Shown: one piece after another, positions 1 through 8,538 of the stretch | Layout: every line of letters starts with the position of its first letter | Position numbering within the stretch: the first letter of the stretch is position 1 | Source: a virus | Length of the DNA stretch: 51,186 bases | IMG/VR virus record: IMGVR_UViG_3300037427_002351 | Location: 1 to 51,186 of that record | Direction: 5' to 3' (one strand) | Position numbers and translations under genes: made by a program | The notes under the pieces: model-generated | What the model saw: only the letters and a program-made list of their open reading frames with translations | Told to the model about the DNA's origin: nothing | The model's database searches: none

Positions 1-1353
1 CTTTTCTGTTAGTATAGATATTTGTGCCAGTAAAGTAGCTGAAGGTAGTATAGAAGTCCAACTCGTATTGCCTAAATCATATACTCTTAAGTCATTATTA
101 GTTGTATTCCAATATAAACAACCATCAAGAAGAGCATCCCCATCATTATCTAATGTTGGATCTGATGTTTTAACTCCAAGGAACCTGTCATCAAATGCAT
201 CCAAGCTTGCAGCAGCAGCAGCTTCTGAAGCAGCAGCAGCAGTGGCAGAGGAAGAAGCACCAGTTGCAGAAGAAGCGGCTGCGTTTTTAGAAGTACTTGC
301 AGCAGCAGCATGGAAGATAGCATCATTAGCATTAGAAAAAGCAATATTTTTATTGAGTTCTGTCATAGATGAATACTGCTGAACAGTAGTAAGCAAATCT
401 CCACATGCTAATCTATGCTCTTGAGCAGCAGCAGCAGATGCAGCAGCAGATCCTTCAGCACTTTCCCATCCTGATCCATCATAAAACTTAATTACTCCAT
501 CAGTATTATTGTAATAACAAGCTCCAACTGAAATTGTATCACCATCATTATCTGTAGTAGGGTCTGTCCCCTTCGTGCCAAGAAATCTATCATCGAAGTT
601 ATCAAAGATAGTATTCATTGCAGTGTGTGCTGTTTCAGCAGCAGTTGCCGAGGTTGCCGCAGCAGTAGCTGATGTAGCAGCCTCTGAAGCTGAAGTTGCA
701 GAATTTGCAGAATATTTCTTAGCAGAAAAATTACCACCTTCTACTTCTGTATTTGAATTGAATCCTGTACCACCACCTAAAGCCCATTGTTTAGCTGATC
801 CTGAGTGTATATCTGTTCCTTGGGAATACTCCTTAGCAGAATAATCAGTACTATCTACTGTAGAGCCTGTTTTTGTAGCCCATTGTTTAGCTGAACCCCC
901 TGTTACAACAGTACCAACAGCATGTTCTTTTGCAGAATAGTCACCAGAGTTACCATCTACCTTTGCACCAGTAGTATTCGCCCATTCTTTTGCCGAACCC
1001 TTATTAGCTGTACTAGTTACTCCTGTACCACCTATCGCCCATGCTTTTGCTGAGTGATTCGCAGTATCACCACTAACTGCACCATTAATCTTTACAGCAA
1101 AATCTCTTGCAGAACCCCCTGTATTAGAGGTTGTACCCTGTGCATATTCAAATGCTGAATATAAATTAGTATCGTAACCCGTATTTGCATTGGTTACTGT
1201 TGAACCCGATAACTGTGCATACCTCTGGCAGGTAGTCTCGTGTTTTTCTATTACAGGTTTTTCAGCAACAATACTTAGTGCTTCTTCAACTGTAAAATCA
1301 GTGTTACCTGCACCAATATATACTGGGGATTTACTACCGCTTGAAGCTTTCAT
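1..1353 (-). CDS. Tail fiber protein, 3' end cut by the window edge
   Basis: This is an open frame of 451 codons from an ATG at 1353 that runs off the left edge without a stop. The N-terminal half carries at least six repeats of the SAKEWA / SAKQWA type separated by Gly/Thr-rich spacers, a pattern common in phage tail fibers. The C-terminal half has two copies of a domain starting FDDRFLG and containing DPT-DNDGD (about 455-600 and 50-203), separated by a very Ala-rich segment likely to form a trimeric coiled coil. The start overlaps the stop of the upstream 124-residue gene (ATGA). I infer a receptor-binding or fiber-shaft role outside the cell. If the window ends are joined exactly, the frame stops two codons later. 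Confidence 0.85.
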   Translation of the reverse strand, partial: MKASSGSKSPVYIGAGNTDFTVEEALSIVAEKPVIEKHETTCQRYAQLSGSTVTNANTGYDTNLYSAFEYAQGTTSNTGGSARDFAVKINGAVSGDTANHSAKAWAIGGTGVTSTANKGSAKEWANTTGAKVDGNSGDYSAKEHAVGTVVTGGSAKQWATKTGSTVDSTDYSAKEYSQGTDIHSGSAKQWALGGGTGFNSNTEVEGGNFSAKKYSANSATSASEAATSATAAATSATAAETAHTAMNTIFDNFDDRFLGTKGTDPTTDNDGDTISVGACYYNNTDGVIKFYDGSGWESAEGSAAASAAAAQEHRLACGDLLTTVQQYSSMTELNKNIAFSNANDAIFHAAAASTSKNAAASSATGASSSATAAAASEAAAAASLDAFDDRFLGVKTSDPTLDNDGDALLDGCLYWNTTNNDLRVYDLGNTSWTSILPSATLLAQISILTEK

Positions 1354-1724
1354 ACTCTTTCAACCATTGATAAGATAACAGAAGATGCTTGTGTTGAAGT
1401 TACTTTAATAACATCGCCTACTAATACAGGAGAACCCGCATTATTTAGTCCGTGTTGCATAATCATTTTACCTGGCATGATATCCACTGAGGTATCTGCT
1501 GGTAGAGGTATAGTATCTGCTAACTTAACTACTGTCTGATCGTAATAAGATGTTAAGCTAACAGTTAATGTACCTGCATTTGCTGTAGTAGCAGCAACAA
1601 AGAACCCTATTATAACTGACTCTGCTGCTCCTGCTGGTGATAAACCATCATTTGGTGCTGTAAATACAGTTGTCTCAGTATTAGCTGGGACATTCAATGC
1701 ATACCTCTTATATCTTTCTTCCAT
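1350..1724 (-). CDS. Small virion structural protein (putative)
   Basis: This 124-residue protein has no family I can name. It is rich in Val, Thr and Ala in alternating beta-strand-like runs, with no cysteine and no membrane segment, as expected for a small decoration or fiber-attachment beta-sandwich. The ATG has a good GGAGAT Shine-Dalgarno site just upstream, and its stop overlaps the tail-fiber start. Its place between a fiber N-terminal-domain protein and the fiber supports a structural role in the tail, which is inference from context. Confidence 0.7.
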   Translation of the reverse strand: MEERYKRYALNVPANTETTVFTAPNDGLSPAGAAESVIIGFFVAATTANAGTLTVSLTSYYDQTVVKLADTIPLPADTSVDIMPGKMIMQHGLNNAGSPVLVGDVIKVTSTQASSVILSMVERV

Positions 1725-1725
1725 T

Positions 1726-2115
1726 TTAATCTCCTAGTATCATTTGGGTTTTTCTTGAAACTCGTGCAATCATTGCTTCTATGTCTTTAGTGTCACCTTG
1801 ATCTATAATTGCAGGCTGATCCAAAGTCATGGTTCCCTGACCTAGTACCAGCTTACCTCCTACCACAGTGGCAAGAAGATTACCTGAAGTATCTTTAATT
1901 GTTCCCTCAAGAACTACATTCTTTAATGTTTTGTTTTCAAGAGTAACTACTTGAGTAGCAGTAGGTATAAGATAACCTGATGCATTACTACCATCATGGA
2001 CACGAAGACTCCAAGGAGCACCTGTAGCAGTCTGTACTGTCACCTCTGCTGCTTCACCCCCAAAACTAGCATGTTCTGCTTCTGTGCCTTTCCTTAATTT
2101 AATTGCTATTCCCAT
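1726..2115 (-). CDS. Tail protein with phage-fiber N-terminal domain
   Basis: The first 45 residues (IKLRKGTEAEHASF, then AAEVTVQTATG and LRVHDG) match the small N-terminal domain found in many phage fiber proteins, including the Mtd/hyaluronidase-type tail proteins (xIKLRRGT...HxxFxGxxGEVTVDT...VVHDG). The rest is a short beta-rich region with the motif LENKTLKNVVLEGTI. At 129 residues it is only an attachment-type module with no receptor-binding body. It may act as an adaptor between the tail hub and the long fiber downstream. It abuts the DUF-like head-tail gene upstream and the 124-residue gene downstream. The domain match is from memory. Confidence 0.75.
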   Translation of the reverse strand: MGIAIKLRKGTEAEHASFGGEAAEVTVQTATGAPWSLRVHDGSNASGYLIPTATQVVTLENKTLKNVVLEGTIKDTSGNLLATVVGGKLVLGQGTMTLDQPAIIDQGDTKDIEAMIARVSRKTQMILGD

Positions 2116-3047
2116 TATCTCCTCACTACTAATCTGTTAAAATTAATGCCACCTGTTATACTAGCTGGATTAAGAGGCTCAACCCTGTCTGCATCTGCAA
2201 TCATTGCCAGCTTCTTGTTCTTGAAATATTCACTTTTCTCTACATTACGTAAATCATGTTCTTTCAGGTAAGCTCTTTCTAATGCACCAAATGTTAAAGC
2301 ATCAACCCATACTGCATCTATAGGGCAAGTAGTTTGGTAATTAACTGAAGACAAAGTAAAAGTATTATCTACACCTATAGATATTGTCTGATTAGTTTCA
2401 TCAAGTGTAAGTGATTGTGAGAAAGGAGTAGCATCATCATAGAGAGTATCCCCTGTAACCCATCCATTGAGAGGACTTGTTATCTTTCTATCAATTGGGC
2501 TATCTGGATTAGAAGCATCTGTATAGAAATAAGGGACTTCATCACTCATCCTTACTGGTCTTGCTGTGCCAGATAGAACAAGTGTTGCGTCTTCGGTAGG
2601 TATAGGCCAGACTCTAACTATCTCAGAAGATCTCTGGTCTAAAACTAAAGCAAGTGTTTTACCTGTTGTCTCCTTCCAATTTTCAATACCAGAAGACCAT
2701 ACATTACCACCATATATCTGAGTAATTGAATGCTCACCATCCTTAATTACCAGAGGGAGGTTCCCCTCTGAATGTAATCTCTTCATCTCAGATGTAGTAA
2801 CAACAGGTAATTCACGACCCGATATAGATCCACCATTAACGTCCATTAAAGCCGTAGGCAATGGGATCAAATAGTTAGTAGCACTAATATCTACATTAGA
2901 ATCCACTATAGGCAAACGGATTGCCCTTATAAGATCAAGTAAAGAATCGTGAATATAATTATTCAGCTCAGTCTTTGTCCATCTTACATAACCAGAATCT
3001 TGTAGGATATTGACTACTCGTGATCTAATATCGAGTAATTCAATCAT
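2115..3047 (-). CDS. Putative head-tail connector / tail adaptor
   Basis: This 310-residue protein begins with a helical segment (IRSRVVNILQDSGYVRWTKTELNNYIHDSLLDLIRA) typical of phage adaptor proteins that follow the capsid gene and dock on the portal ring. Its body mixes beta strands, and its C-terminus is helical with a basic stretch. It resembles the DUF6682-type proteins of podoviruses, though I assign this only by recollection. It overlaps the upstream gene by 4 nt and its stop shares one base with the start of the fiber N-domain gene. It is probably a virion component at the neck. Confidence 0.65.
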   Translation of the reverse strand: MIELLDIRSRVVNILQDSGYVRWTKTELNNYIHDSLLDLIRAIRLPIVDSNVDISATNYLIPLPTALMDVNGGSISGRELPVVTTSEMKRLHSEGNLPLVIKDGEHSITQIYGGNVWSSGIENWKETTGKTLALVLDQRSSEIVRVWPIPTEDATLVLSGTARPVRMSDEVPYFYTDASNPDSPIDRKITSPLNGWVTGDTLYDDATPFSQSLTLDETNQTISIGVDNTFTLSSVNYQTTCPIDAVWVDALTFGALERAYLKEHDLRNVEKSEYFKNKKLAMIADADRVEPLNPASITGGINFNRLVVRR

Positions 3048-3499
3048 GCTACGTTGACCTCTTCCATGTCAGCTTCTACATGCTCACGATCAATACTAGA
3101 TCCTTCAGGCCACTTAAGTACCTGAACATTGTATCTATTAGCATCATATCCTGTAAGAGCTGCACCTTCACTTGACTGTATGTAACGTCTCTCTACACAA
3201 TTCATTAGAATATCGAAATGTCCAGCAGGAATTGCTCGCCTGGAATTTCTTGGGAAACGTAAAACCCAATCGTTATGAGTTACTGTGACTGGCCCCATTT
3301 GTGATGGGTCATCGCCAAAGCCAATGACTACACATCCCCAGCCTTCAGGTACAACTAAATCTTTACCAACTTCTGCAGCTAAATCCTGCCCGAATGTTTG
3401 ATGTACCGATACTGTTTTTTGACGACCTGAATCATACATTGGATTATTCAATGTAGTTCCATATTCGCCTGTAGGTATCATTCCGCCTGCTACTGCCAT
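3044..3499 (-). CDS. Hypothetical virion protein
   Basis: This 151-residue protein has no recognizable family. It is beta-rich, soluble and acidic at its C-terminus, ending in a run of Glu and Val. The ATG start overlaps the end of the 144-residue gene by 10 nt and its stop overlaps the next start by 4 nt, so it is translated as part of the head operon. Its position four places after the portal and between capsid and connector genes suggests a head-completion or decoration role, by context alone. Confidence 0.65.
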   Translation of the reverse strand: MAVAGGMIPTGEYGTTLNNPMYDSGRQKTVSVHQTFGQDLAAEVGKDLVVPEGWGCVVIGFGDDPSQMGPVTVTHNDWVLRFPRNSRRAIPAGHFDILMNCVERRYIQSSEGAALTGYDANRYNVQVLKWPEGSSIDREHVEADMEEVNVA

Positions 3500-3924
3500 A
3501 TTAACCTGTGTTTTATAAAGAAAAGAATTCTTCCAGACGTTGGTGGATCACCCCCTCTCAGCCTGAAACTTAGACGAATTATATTATTTGATTCGTCCGG
3601 TGGAATAAAAATAGATTCTGGCTTTTGCTGAAAGGAATAAGGAACATCCGGTAGCTCTGTCCAGTTTAAATATAACTCATCTTCTTTAGCATCATTAACC
3701 CTGCCTAAACAAATCTTTGCATTTACTCCTGCAAAAGGTTCCGTCATTACAACAGAGATTCTCTCAGGTAATGAGTTAGGATAAAGACGATGATCAAAAC
3801 GAGCATTCGTTATAGCAAGTTCTTCATTAGTAAGGCTATCAGATGTAATCTCAATAATAGAACTTTCAAATAACTGCTCTGAAACAGGGGCAGGTGGAAC
3901 CCACCCCTGAAACCCTTTAGGCAT
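3490..3924 (-). CDS. Hypothetical head or tail protein
   Basis: This 144-residue protein directly follows the major capsid gene. It has a Pro-rich N-terminus and a beta-rich body ending in IRLSFRLRGGDPPTSGRILFFIKHRLIWQ-type strands, with no membrane helix and no catalytic motif. I do not recognize the family. The capsid-proximal position fits a decoration or head-completion protein. It overlaps the downstream gene by 10 nt. Confidence 0.65.
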   Translation of the reverse strand: MPKGFQGWVPPAPVSEQLFESSIIEITSDSLTNEELAITNARFDHRLYPNSLPERISVVMTEPFAGVNAKICLGRVNDAKEDELYLNWTELPDVPYSFQQKPESIFIPPDESNNIIRLSFRLRGGDPPTSGRILFFIKHRLIWQ

Positions 3925-3937
3925 TCACACTCTTTAA

Positions 3938-5212
3938 TTAGTCGAGTTTAGAACACGCACACTCGATCCTGTAGATCCAGTCTTCGTTCAGGATCTGGCA
4001 AGCATACCAGCTTTTCCAGCCAACTGAACCAGACTGACCCAATGGATCAGTTACTGCAGGTTGTGGCATCACAACCTTAGGTACTACTGCATCAAAACCA
4101 GAGAGTGTTACACACCCTAAAGCTTCTGCAGAGAAGATTATCACAGGATAAACCTGAAACTTAGCATCAGCAGGAGTTCTTACCAATGTGGTATTACCTC
4201 CATGAGCAGCACCAAATTCAGTGGTTGCACCAGCTTCTGCATAGTCACCAGTGTCAGCAACAGTACCAGTAGTCGTACCAAACGATTGTCCAGTATGACC
4301 AGCAACATATGCTGAACCCTGTGTGAGTGAGATGTTCAAGTTTTTGTAAGCTGTTCCTGCTGGATCTTTTCCAAAAGGTGCAGCTTGCGTTGTAAGAATG
4401 AAACGAATTACACCTACAGCTCCAATCTCTCCAGGTAACATCTGTTGCCCGTTGTTACTATACTTCTGATAAGGGATAAATCCAGGCAATAGCTCGATAT
4501 CCTTACGAAGATCAGTATGACAAACCGCTACGTATGACTCTGGCACTGGCTCAGTAGCATACTTAGGGGATGGAGTCATCTGTTTAGCAATCTTACGTGC
4601 TTCCTGATATTCCAGTGTACGTACTGCAGTATCAAGTAAAGTTGTATCTGGTGTTTGAGAAGAAGCATTTACACCAATTGTGTTGCAGATAGTTTTTGCA
4701 ACAGTTGCTCTAGTAGTACCACCAGAAAAAGCAGCTTGAGTACCAGAACGTGCGTGTAAATAGGTGAGAAAATCCATCAGTTCTGCAGCCTGAATTGATT
4801 GGCGTTCAGTAACTTGCTGAATGATTGGATCTTGAGCTGCTGCTACGAGAACATCAGTTGTGGCAACGTATGAACCATATTGGTGTAACTTTACCTTAAT
4901 GATTGTTTGCAGCAAGCTGTCGGCAGGAGGCTTTACACCTTCAGCCAATGGTACGAGAGGAAGACCAAACTTTTCAAAACGCTTCCAGCGAACTTCTAGC
5001 CCACCTTGACGCTCCTTGGTTTCCTTCTGTGCAAAACGTGCGAATACCATGTTACGTTTTGCGATTGACAGAAATTTCTTCTGTATCTTAATGGCTTCTG
5101 TTTCATCCAGAGAGCCATATTTCATGGTTCCTGCAACAGTTACCTGTCCAGTACCACCTCTATTATGAGCGACTGCGGGAGTATTACTTCCGCTAACCCA
5201 GTTATTAGCCAT
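3938..5212 (-). CDS. Major capsid protein, N4 gp56-like family
   Basis: The 424-residue product forms the shell of the head. The segment from about residue 50 (ERQGGLEVRWKRFEKFGLP, PLAEGVKPPA, KLHQYGSYVATTDVL) follows the signature of the N4-gp56 major capsid family: a KTIxFRRF-like strand, LxEGVTP, and QYGxYVxxSDxL. The length is close to the usual 380-430. It lies directly after the scaffold gene and is preceded by an AGGA Shine-Dalgarno site. This is the best marker of the phage's podovirus-like lineage. The family assignment rests on motif recall, not a search. Confidence 0.9.
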   Translation of the reverse strand: MANNWVSGSNTPAVAHNRGGTGQVTVAGTMKYGSLDETEAIKIQKKFLSIAKRNMVFARFAQKETKERQGGLEVRWKRFEKFGLPLVPLAEGVKPPADSLLQTIIKVKLHQYGSYVATTDVLVAAAQDPIIQQVTERQSIQAAELMDFLTYLHARSGTQAAFSGGTTRATVAKTICNTIGVNASSQTPDTTLLDTAVRTLEYQEARKIAKQMTPSPKYATEPVPESYVAVCHTDLRKDIELLPGFIPYQKYSNNGQQMLPGEIGAVGVIRFILTTQAAPFGKDPAGTAYKNLNISLTQGSAYVAGHTGQSFGTTTGTVADTGDYAEAGATTEFGAAHGGNTTLVRTPADAKFQVYPVIIFSAEALGCVTLSGFDAVVPKVVMPQPAVTDPLGQSGSVGWKSWYACQILNEDWIYRIECACSKLD

Positions 5213-5269
5213 TGTCTTGTCCTATTATAAGATTAAAATTTATTAAAGAGACAAGATCTCTCGGCTTAA

Positions 5270-6058
5270 CTACTCTATCGCATCAAATAATGCTTCGCCT
5301 GTTAAACCTTGAGTAGGATCAGTTGTATTAGACAGAGACTGTGATCCGCCCATTAGCTGTGATGCCTGATAACGTCTAAGATCCTGAGGATCTTGTCCTT
5401 TATACATTTCACCACCGCCTCCATTTTGCTCAAGGTACATCCTAATAACCTGAGCTTTGGCTTCATTGTCTCCTTGAGTCATAGCAGTTCGGCACATTGA
5501 GTCTTTATTAACCCATTCAATAAAAGACTGATCGTCTTCAATCGAAGGCCAAACACCATAACCAAGTTGTCTATCGAAAAATGATTGCTGTGACATCGAA
5601 TCAAACTTACGAGTCAAGTCACTTAAAGGTGCATCATATTTTTCTTCAACATACCTGCTTATCTTGTCATCTACTGATTCTTGTTGTTGAGACTTAAACT
5701 CTGCCAGCTTCTTTCTCATAAGCCTGTCTGCGATTCTTTCTGAAGTTCTCATTACTTCAGGGAAATCTTCCATGACTCGTAGATCATCTTCTGACAGTTC
5801 ATCTTCATCTTGATCTTTTTTAGCCTGGAGACTTAGTTCGTTTTCACGTTCCAGTACAGCCAGTCTAGCTCTCAGCTCTTGATTCTCAGACTCTTTTGCT
5901 TTCTGTGCAGTATATGCACGATCAGCATGAGGTCTAATGTCATCATAGCTTTTAGTAACTGAAGCTAATTGCTTCTCTAATTCAGCTACTTTGTCTGCCC
6001 CTGTATCAGTTTGCTCTTGCTGGTTAGGCATTTCTCCTTGAGGAGGTGCTTCTAGCAT
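5270..6058 (-). CDS. Capsid scaffold protein
   Basis: This 262-residue protein is highly charged and helical, with a long coiled coil at about residues 20-80 (many Glu, Lys, Gln and Leu heptads), an acidic middle (DEDELSEDDLR) and a Gly/Ser-rich C-terminus. That composition, plus its place between the portal and the capsid gene, is typical of scaffold proteins that guide procapsid assembly and are then lost. Sequence identity in this class is too low for more precise naming. The start is an ATG three bases after the upstream stop. Confidence 0.8.
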   Translation of the reverse strand: MLEAPPQGEMPNQQEQTDTGADKVAELEKQLASVTKSYDDIRPHADRAYTAQKAKESENQELRARLAVLERENELSLQAKKDQDEDELSEDDLRVMEDFPEVMRTSERIADRLMRKKLAEFKSQQQESVDDKISRYVEEKYDAPLSDLTRKFDSMSQQSFFDRQLGYGVWPSIEDDQSFIEWVNKDSMCRTAMTQGDNEAKAQVIRMYLEQNGGGGEMYKGQDPQDLRRYQASQLMGGSQSLSNTTDPTQGLTGEALFDAIE

Positions 6059-6061
6059 AGG

Positions 6062-6361
6062 TCACTCATCATTATGGGTTAGTGCCTCACGGATCAAGTG
6101 ATCAAGGTCAAGTACATTCTTGATTTCTTTGATCTCTCCAATGAGACTATTAAAGGTGGCTACGTCCTTTACGTCATAGAGGGGCTTCTCTGAGAGTCTT
6201 TCCTCTTTCCGTCTAAGTCTAGCCGATAAAATCTTAGATAGCTGGTTCCATCTCGGGTCGTCCTCCAATGTCAGGAGGTACTCCAGCTTCTCCCTGTCCA
6301 AGCTCCTGCTGTTGTTCGGCTTCGGCCTGGAGTTGTTGTTGTTCTTGTTGAAGTTGAACAT
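6062..6361 (-). CDS. Small protein overlapping the 3' end of the portal gene
   Basis: This is a 99-residue frame whose first 128 nt overlap the portal gene in another frame. The CAA-rich DNA there encodes Gln-rich sequence in the portal and Asn-rich sequence (NKNNNNSRPKPNNS) here. The non-overlapping part (DDPRWNQLSKILSARLRRKEERLSE, then IKEIKNVLDLDHLIREAL) looks like a real amphipathic helical protein. The ATG at 6361 has no good Shine-Dalgarno site, so translation may instead begin at an internal TTG or CTG or be coupled to portal termination. It sits between portal and scaffold; its role is unknown. Confidence 0.6.
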   Translation of the reverse strand: MFNFNKNNNNSRPKPNNSRSLDREKLEYLLTLEDDPRWNQLSKILSARLRRKEERLSEKPLYDVKDVATFNSLIGEIKEIKNVLDLDHLIREALTHNDE

Positions 6362-8372
6362 TCTGTTGTTCCATTAATTCCATAAGTAATATTGATGTCT
6401 GCTGAAGAAGATCAGGCAACTCATTAGTTGGTACATCACCACCTTCTTTTATTTTTGCTAATCGCTCCTGTATTATTCCTTTACGGATATCTGCTGCGAC
6501 TGCCTTCTTCTCATCAACTCTTGCTCTGTTTTCATATGTTTCAGCATCAAGTTGTGCAGCTACCACCTGTTGTTGTTCGGCTTGCTGTTGCATTTGCTGT
6601 GCTTCTTGAGCTGCTTCTTCCTCTGACTTAATCAATCCATCAATTTCTAATCCTAAACCTGCCTTTAAAGGTACTGCCAATTTTTCAAAATTAAATCTAT
6701 CTCGCATCTCTGGCACTTGACCCACTACCTGAATCAATTGCAATACCTGCTGGATAGTAACTTCTTTAGCCATGAATGTATCATAGCTCTTTGCCTGACA
6801 AAGGAAGTCTCCTTTAATCCCAAGATCAACTGAATCCGCCATTAACCAATGGTAGATTGCCTGAACATTGGATGTAACCATATTATTAAGTGAACGTACA
6901 ACTCCGCTTGTTAATTTATTAGAGTTCTCGTTCAGAATCTGCATACCAGTAGCAGTCTTAGTCTGATACTGAGCACCTGCTCCCATACCAATAGGGACTT
7001 GTCCTGATGCCAGATCTGTATTTCTCTCAATGATCTTAAGCAGATCAACTAAACCATTAGTTACATCTGGTATAATTACAGACTTAAATGCATCATTAAC
7101 ACTCTCACCTGCCTTAAGTCTCCAGATTTTTCCCGGATACATCTCATAGAAGTCATCACTATTTGCATCGAATGCATTAGGATTGAGTGCAGCCATCGGG
7201 AGAGCTGCCATTGTTTTGCCTTCGACTATCATGCCGTAGACAAAATTCATCATATCCTGATCATCACGGATAGCTTCATATATACCGCTACCCCAGATAC
7301 TATCTTCCTGTTCCTGCCAGTAACAAAAATCGTAGGGTAATCTACCATCAAAAGGATTCGGCATTGCCCTCAGAACCTTAGATCCCAGCACTGTAATAAC
7401 CACTGGCATATGTACTGGGTCTCCATCTTTCTTCTGAGGAAGATCCATATAAGGCTCAATGTCTTCCCTGCCTAAACCCTTATGCCATAATTCAAGTATA
7501 GTAAAGTTCTTAACCTGTTCTACCCCCTGACTAAATCTTCGTGGTGATATCCCACCAGTATCCATAGAGGTTTGACCTTCTCCTGTCTCAATACAGCTTT
7601 CTACTAATAAAGGATCAATGACACCATTTGATTTCATTGCCATCATCCGTAATTCCTGAGCAGACAAGAATCTTCTTTGGATAACCCAATCAAGATCACT
7701 CTTACCTGTCGCACCTGGAGATGGGAATGTATCCCATATTGATATCCATTCAACATGAGGAACCATTTCCGATTCTGCCTGCTCCTCTATCATCTGGAGC
7801 ATGGGGTCACGATTGGCTGTCTGATAAAGGGGGTAATCTACCTTTTTCAAGACTATCGACTTAGTTACTCCTGTGCCATATAACGTCATTTCGTTAATGG
7901 CTTTACTCAATGTATCCTCATAAGAGGTCTCATCAAGTATATCTCTTATCCTCTGTTCGCAATTCTTCGCCCTATTAGTCGCTTCATCATACGGCTCTGG
8001 TGCTTCAAGAAGATCTGGAGAAACAAATCTTGGTCTACGTGACGGAGTAATTTTAAATGGGATCTTGCCTTGCTGGAGGGTTGAGGATAGCAGCTTAGTC
8101 CTAGCCTCATGCACTTTTCTTTTAGTTAGGTTGACATATATTCCTCTCTCTTTAGCTACATCAACTGCCTTAGATGTAGTATCAGGGAACTCACCTCTCA
8201 TAGCATGCCAGCCCGATTCCCAAATCTCCTCACGGGTTTTACGATCTGTATCACCAGCACCTTTCTGGTATAACTCCTGTACTATAAGTCCAAGAGAATC
8301 TGGTAAAAGCCCCTTTACTTCCTCACTATCTTCAGTGATGTAATGGTTGCTTTCAGCTTTGATTTCCGCCAT
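6234..8372 (-). CDS. Portal protein
   Basis: The 712-residue protein forms the dodecameric portal at the DNA-entry vertex. Size, position (terminase, portal, scaffold, capsid) and the conserved run around YVNLTKRKVHEARTKLLSS, PHVEWISIWDTFPSP and FCYWQEQEDSIWGSG support this. These belong to large podovirus portals that bind a front part, a stem and a C-terminal barrel. Residues after about 590 are extremely rich in Gln, Glu and Ala (a long helical barrel followed by a QQQ-rich tail). Its ATG overlaps the stop of a 20-codon Lys-rich frame (TAATG). The 3' end is shared with the next gene in a different frame. Confidence 0.9.
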   Translation of the reverse strand: MAEIKAESNHYITEDSEEVKGLLPDSLGLIVQELYQKGAGDTDRKTREEIWESGWHAMRGEFPDTTSKAVDVAKERGIYVNLTKRKVHEARTKLLSSTLQQGKIPFKITPSRRPRFVSPDLLEAPEPYDEATNRAKNCEQRIRDILDETSYEDTLSKAINEMTLYGTGVTKSIVLKKVDYPLYQTANRDPMLQMIEEQAESEMVPHVEWISIWDTFPSPGATGKSDLDWVIQRRFLSAQELRMMAMKSNGVIDPLLVESCIETGEGQTSMDTGGISPRRFSQGVEQVKNFTILELWHKGLGREDIEPYMDLPQKKDGDPVHMPVVITVLGSKVLRAMPNPFDGRLPYDFCYWQEQEDSIWGSGIYEAIRDDQDMMNFVYGMIVEGKTMAALPMAALNPNAFDANSDDFYEMYPGKIWRLKAGESVNDAFKSVIIPDVTNGLVDLLKIIERNTDLASGQVPIGMGAGAQYQTKTATGMQILNENSNKLTSGVVRSLNNMVTSNVQAIYHWLMADSVDLGIKGDFLCQAKSYDTFMAKEVTIQQVLQLIQVVGQVPEMRDRFNFEKLAVPLKAGLGLEIDGLIKSEEEAAQEAQQMQQQAEQQQVVAAQLDAETYENRARVDEKKAVAADIRKGIIQERLAKIKEGGDVPTNELPDLLQQTSILLMELMEQQNVQLQQEQQQLQAEAEQQQELGQGEAGVPPDIGGRPEMEPAI

Positions 8373-8434
8373 TAAGACTTCTTCTTTTTTGTTTTGCGTT
8401 TCTTTTTGACAGGCTTCTTAAGTCCGTAATTCAT
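8372..8434 (-). CDS. Lys-rich 20-residue micropeptide upstream of portal
   Basis: This frame encodes a 20-residue peptide with 11 lysines (MNYGLKKPVKKKRKTKKKKS). Its stop overlaps the portal ATG as TAATG, so the portal would be translated by re-initiation. No clear Shine-Dalgarno site precedes the ATG; the leader is AT-rich. Comparable tiny poly-Lys frames sit in front of portal genes in other marine podoviruses, as I recall. It could bind nucleic acid, or the frame may merely set portal translation rate. Confidence 0.4.
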   Translation of the reverse strand: MNYGLKKPVKKKRKTKKKKS

Positions 8435-8451
8435 AAAAATCGTCAAAATAA

Positions 8452-8510
8452 GGGGGTGCTAGAGTACCTGAGTATCAGGTTTCTTTCGTTACAGAGAGAT
8501 CTGAGATGCT
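8452..8510. repeat. 59-nt structured element, copy R1
   Basis: This 59-nt intergenic element aligns without gaps to 28184-28242 at 42 of 59 positions by hand count. Invariant blocks are GGGGGTG, AGAGTACCTGA and ACAGAG-GATCTGAG. Read on the plus strand it can fold as a 5' hairpin (GGTGCT paired to AGTATC) and a 3' CAGA-GAGA-TCTG hairpin whose loop is a GNRA tetraloop. Read on the minus strand it lies in the probable leader of the portal mRNA. Differences between copies tend to keep pairing on the plus strand. Function is unknown. Confidence 0.6.
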
Positions 8511-8511
8511 T

Positions 8512-8535
8512 AAATATTCAAATATTCAAATATGA
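8512..8535. repeat. Short AT-rich tandem repeat
   Basis: Three head-to-tail 8-nt units (AAATATTC, AAATATTC, AAATATGA) lie between the putative portal promoter and element R1. They would be in the first transcribed bases of the portal mRNA. The stretch may bend or melt the promoter DNA; nothing more is evident. Confidence 0.6.
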
Positions 8536-8538
8536 TAT

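Noticed and set aside
4903-5091. Plus-strand frame opposite the major capsid gene
   Set aside because: It is antisense to a highly conserved capsid region, without ribosome site or neighbours on its strand.
5224-5254. TATAAT preceded by TTGTCT on the minus strand, just before the major capsid gene
   Set aside because: A transcript from this site would begin about five bases before the ATG and leave out the Shine-Dalgarno site, so it is unlikely to be the capsid promoter; the spacing of 19 bp is also poor.
8452-8510. Hammerhead, twister or tRNA-like identity for the repeated 59-nt element
   Set aside because: The hammerhead core (CTGATGA with GAAA), twister core and tRNA arms do not fit either strand; I leave the class open.
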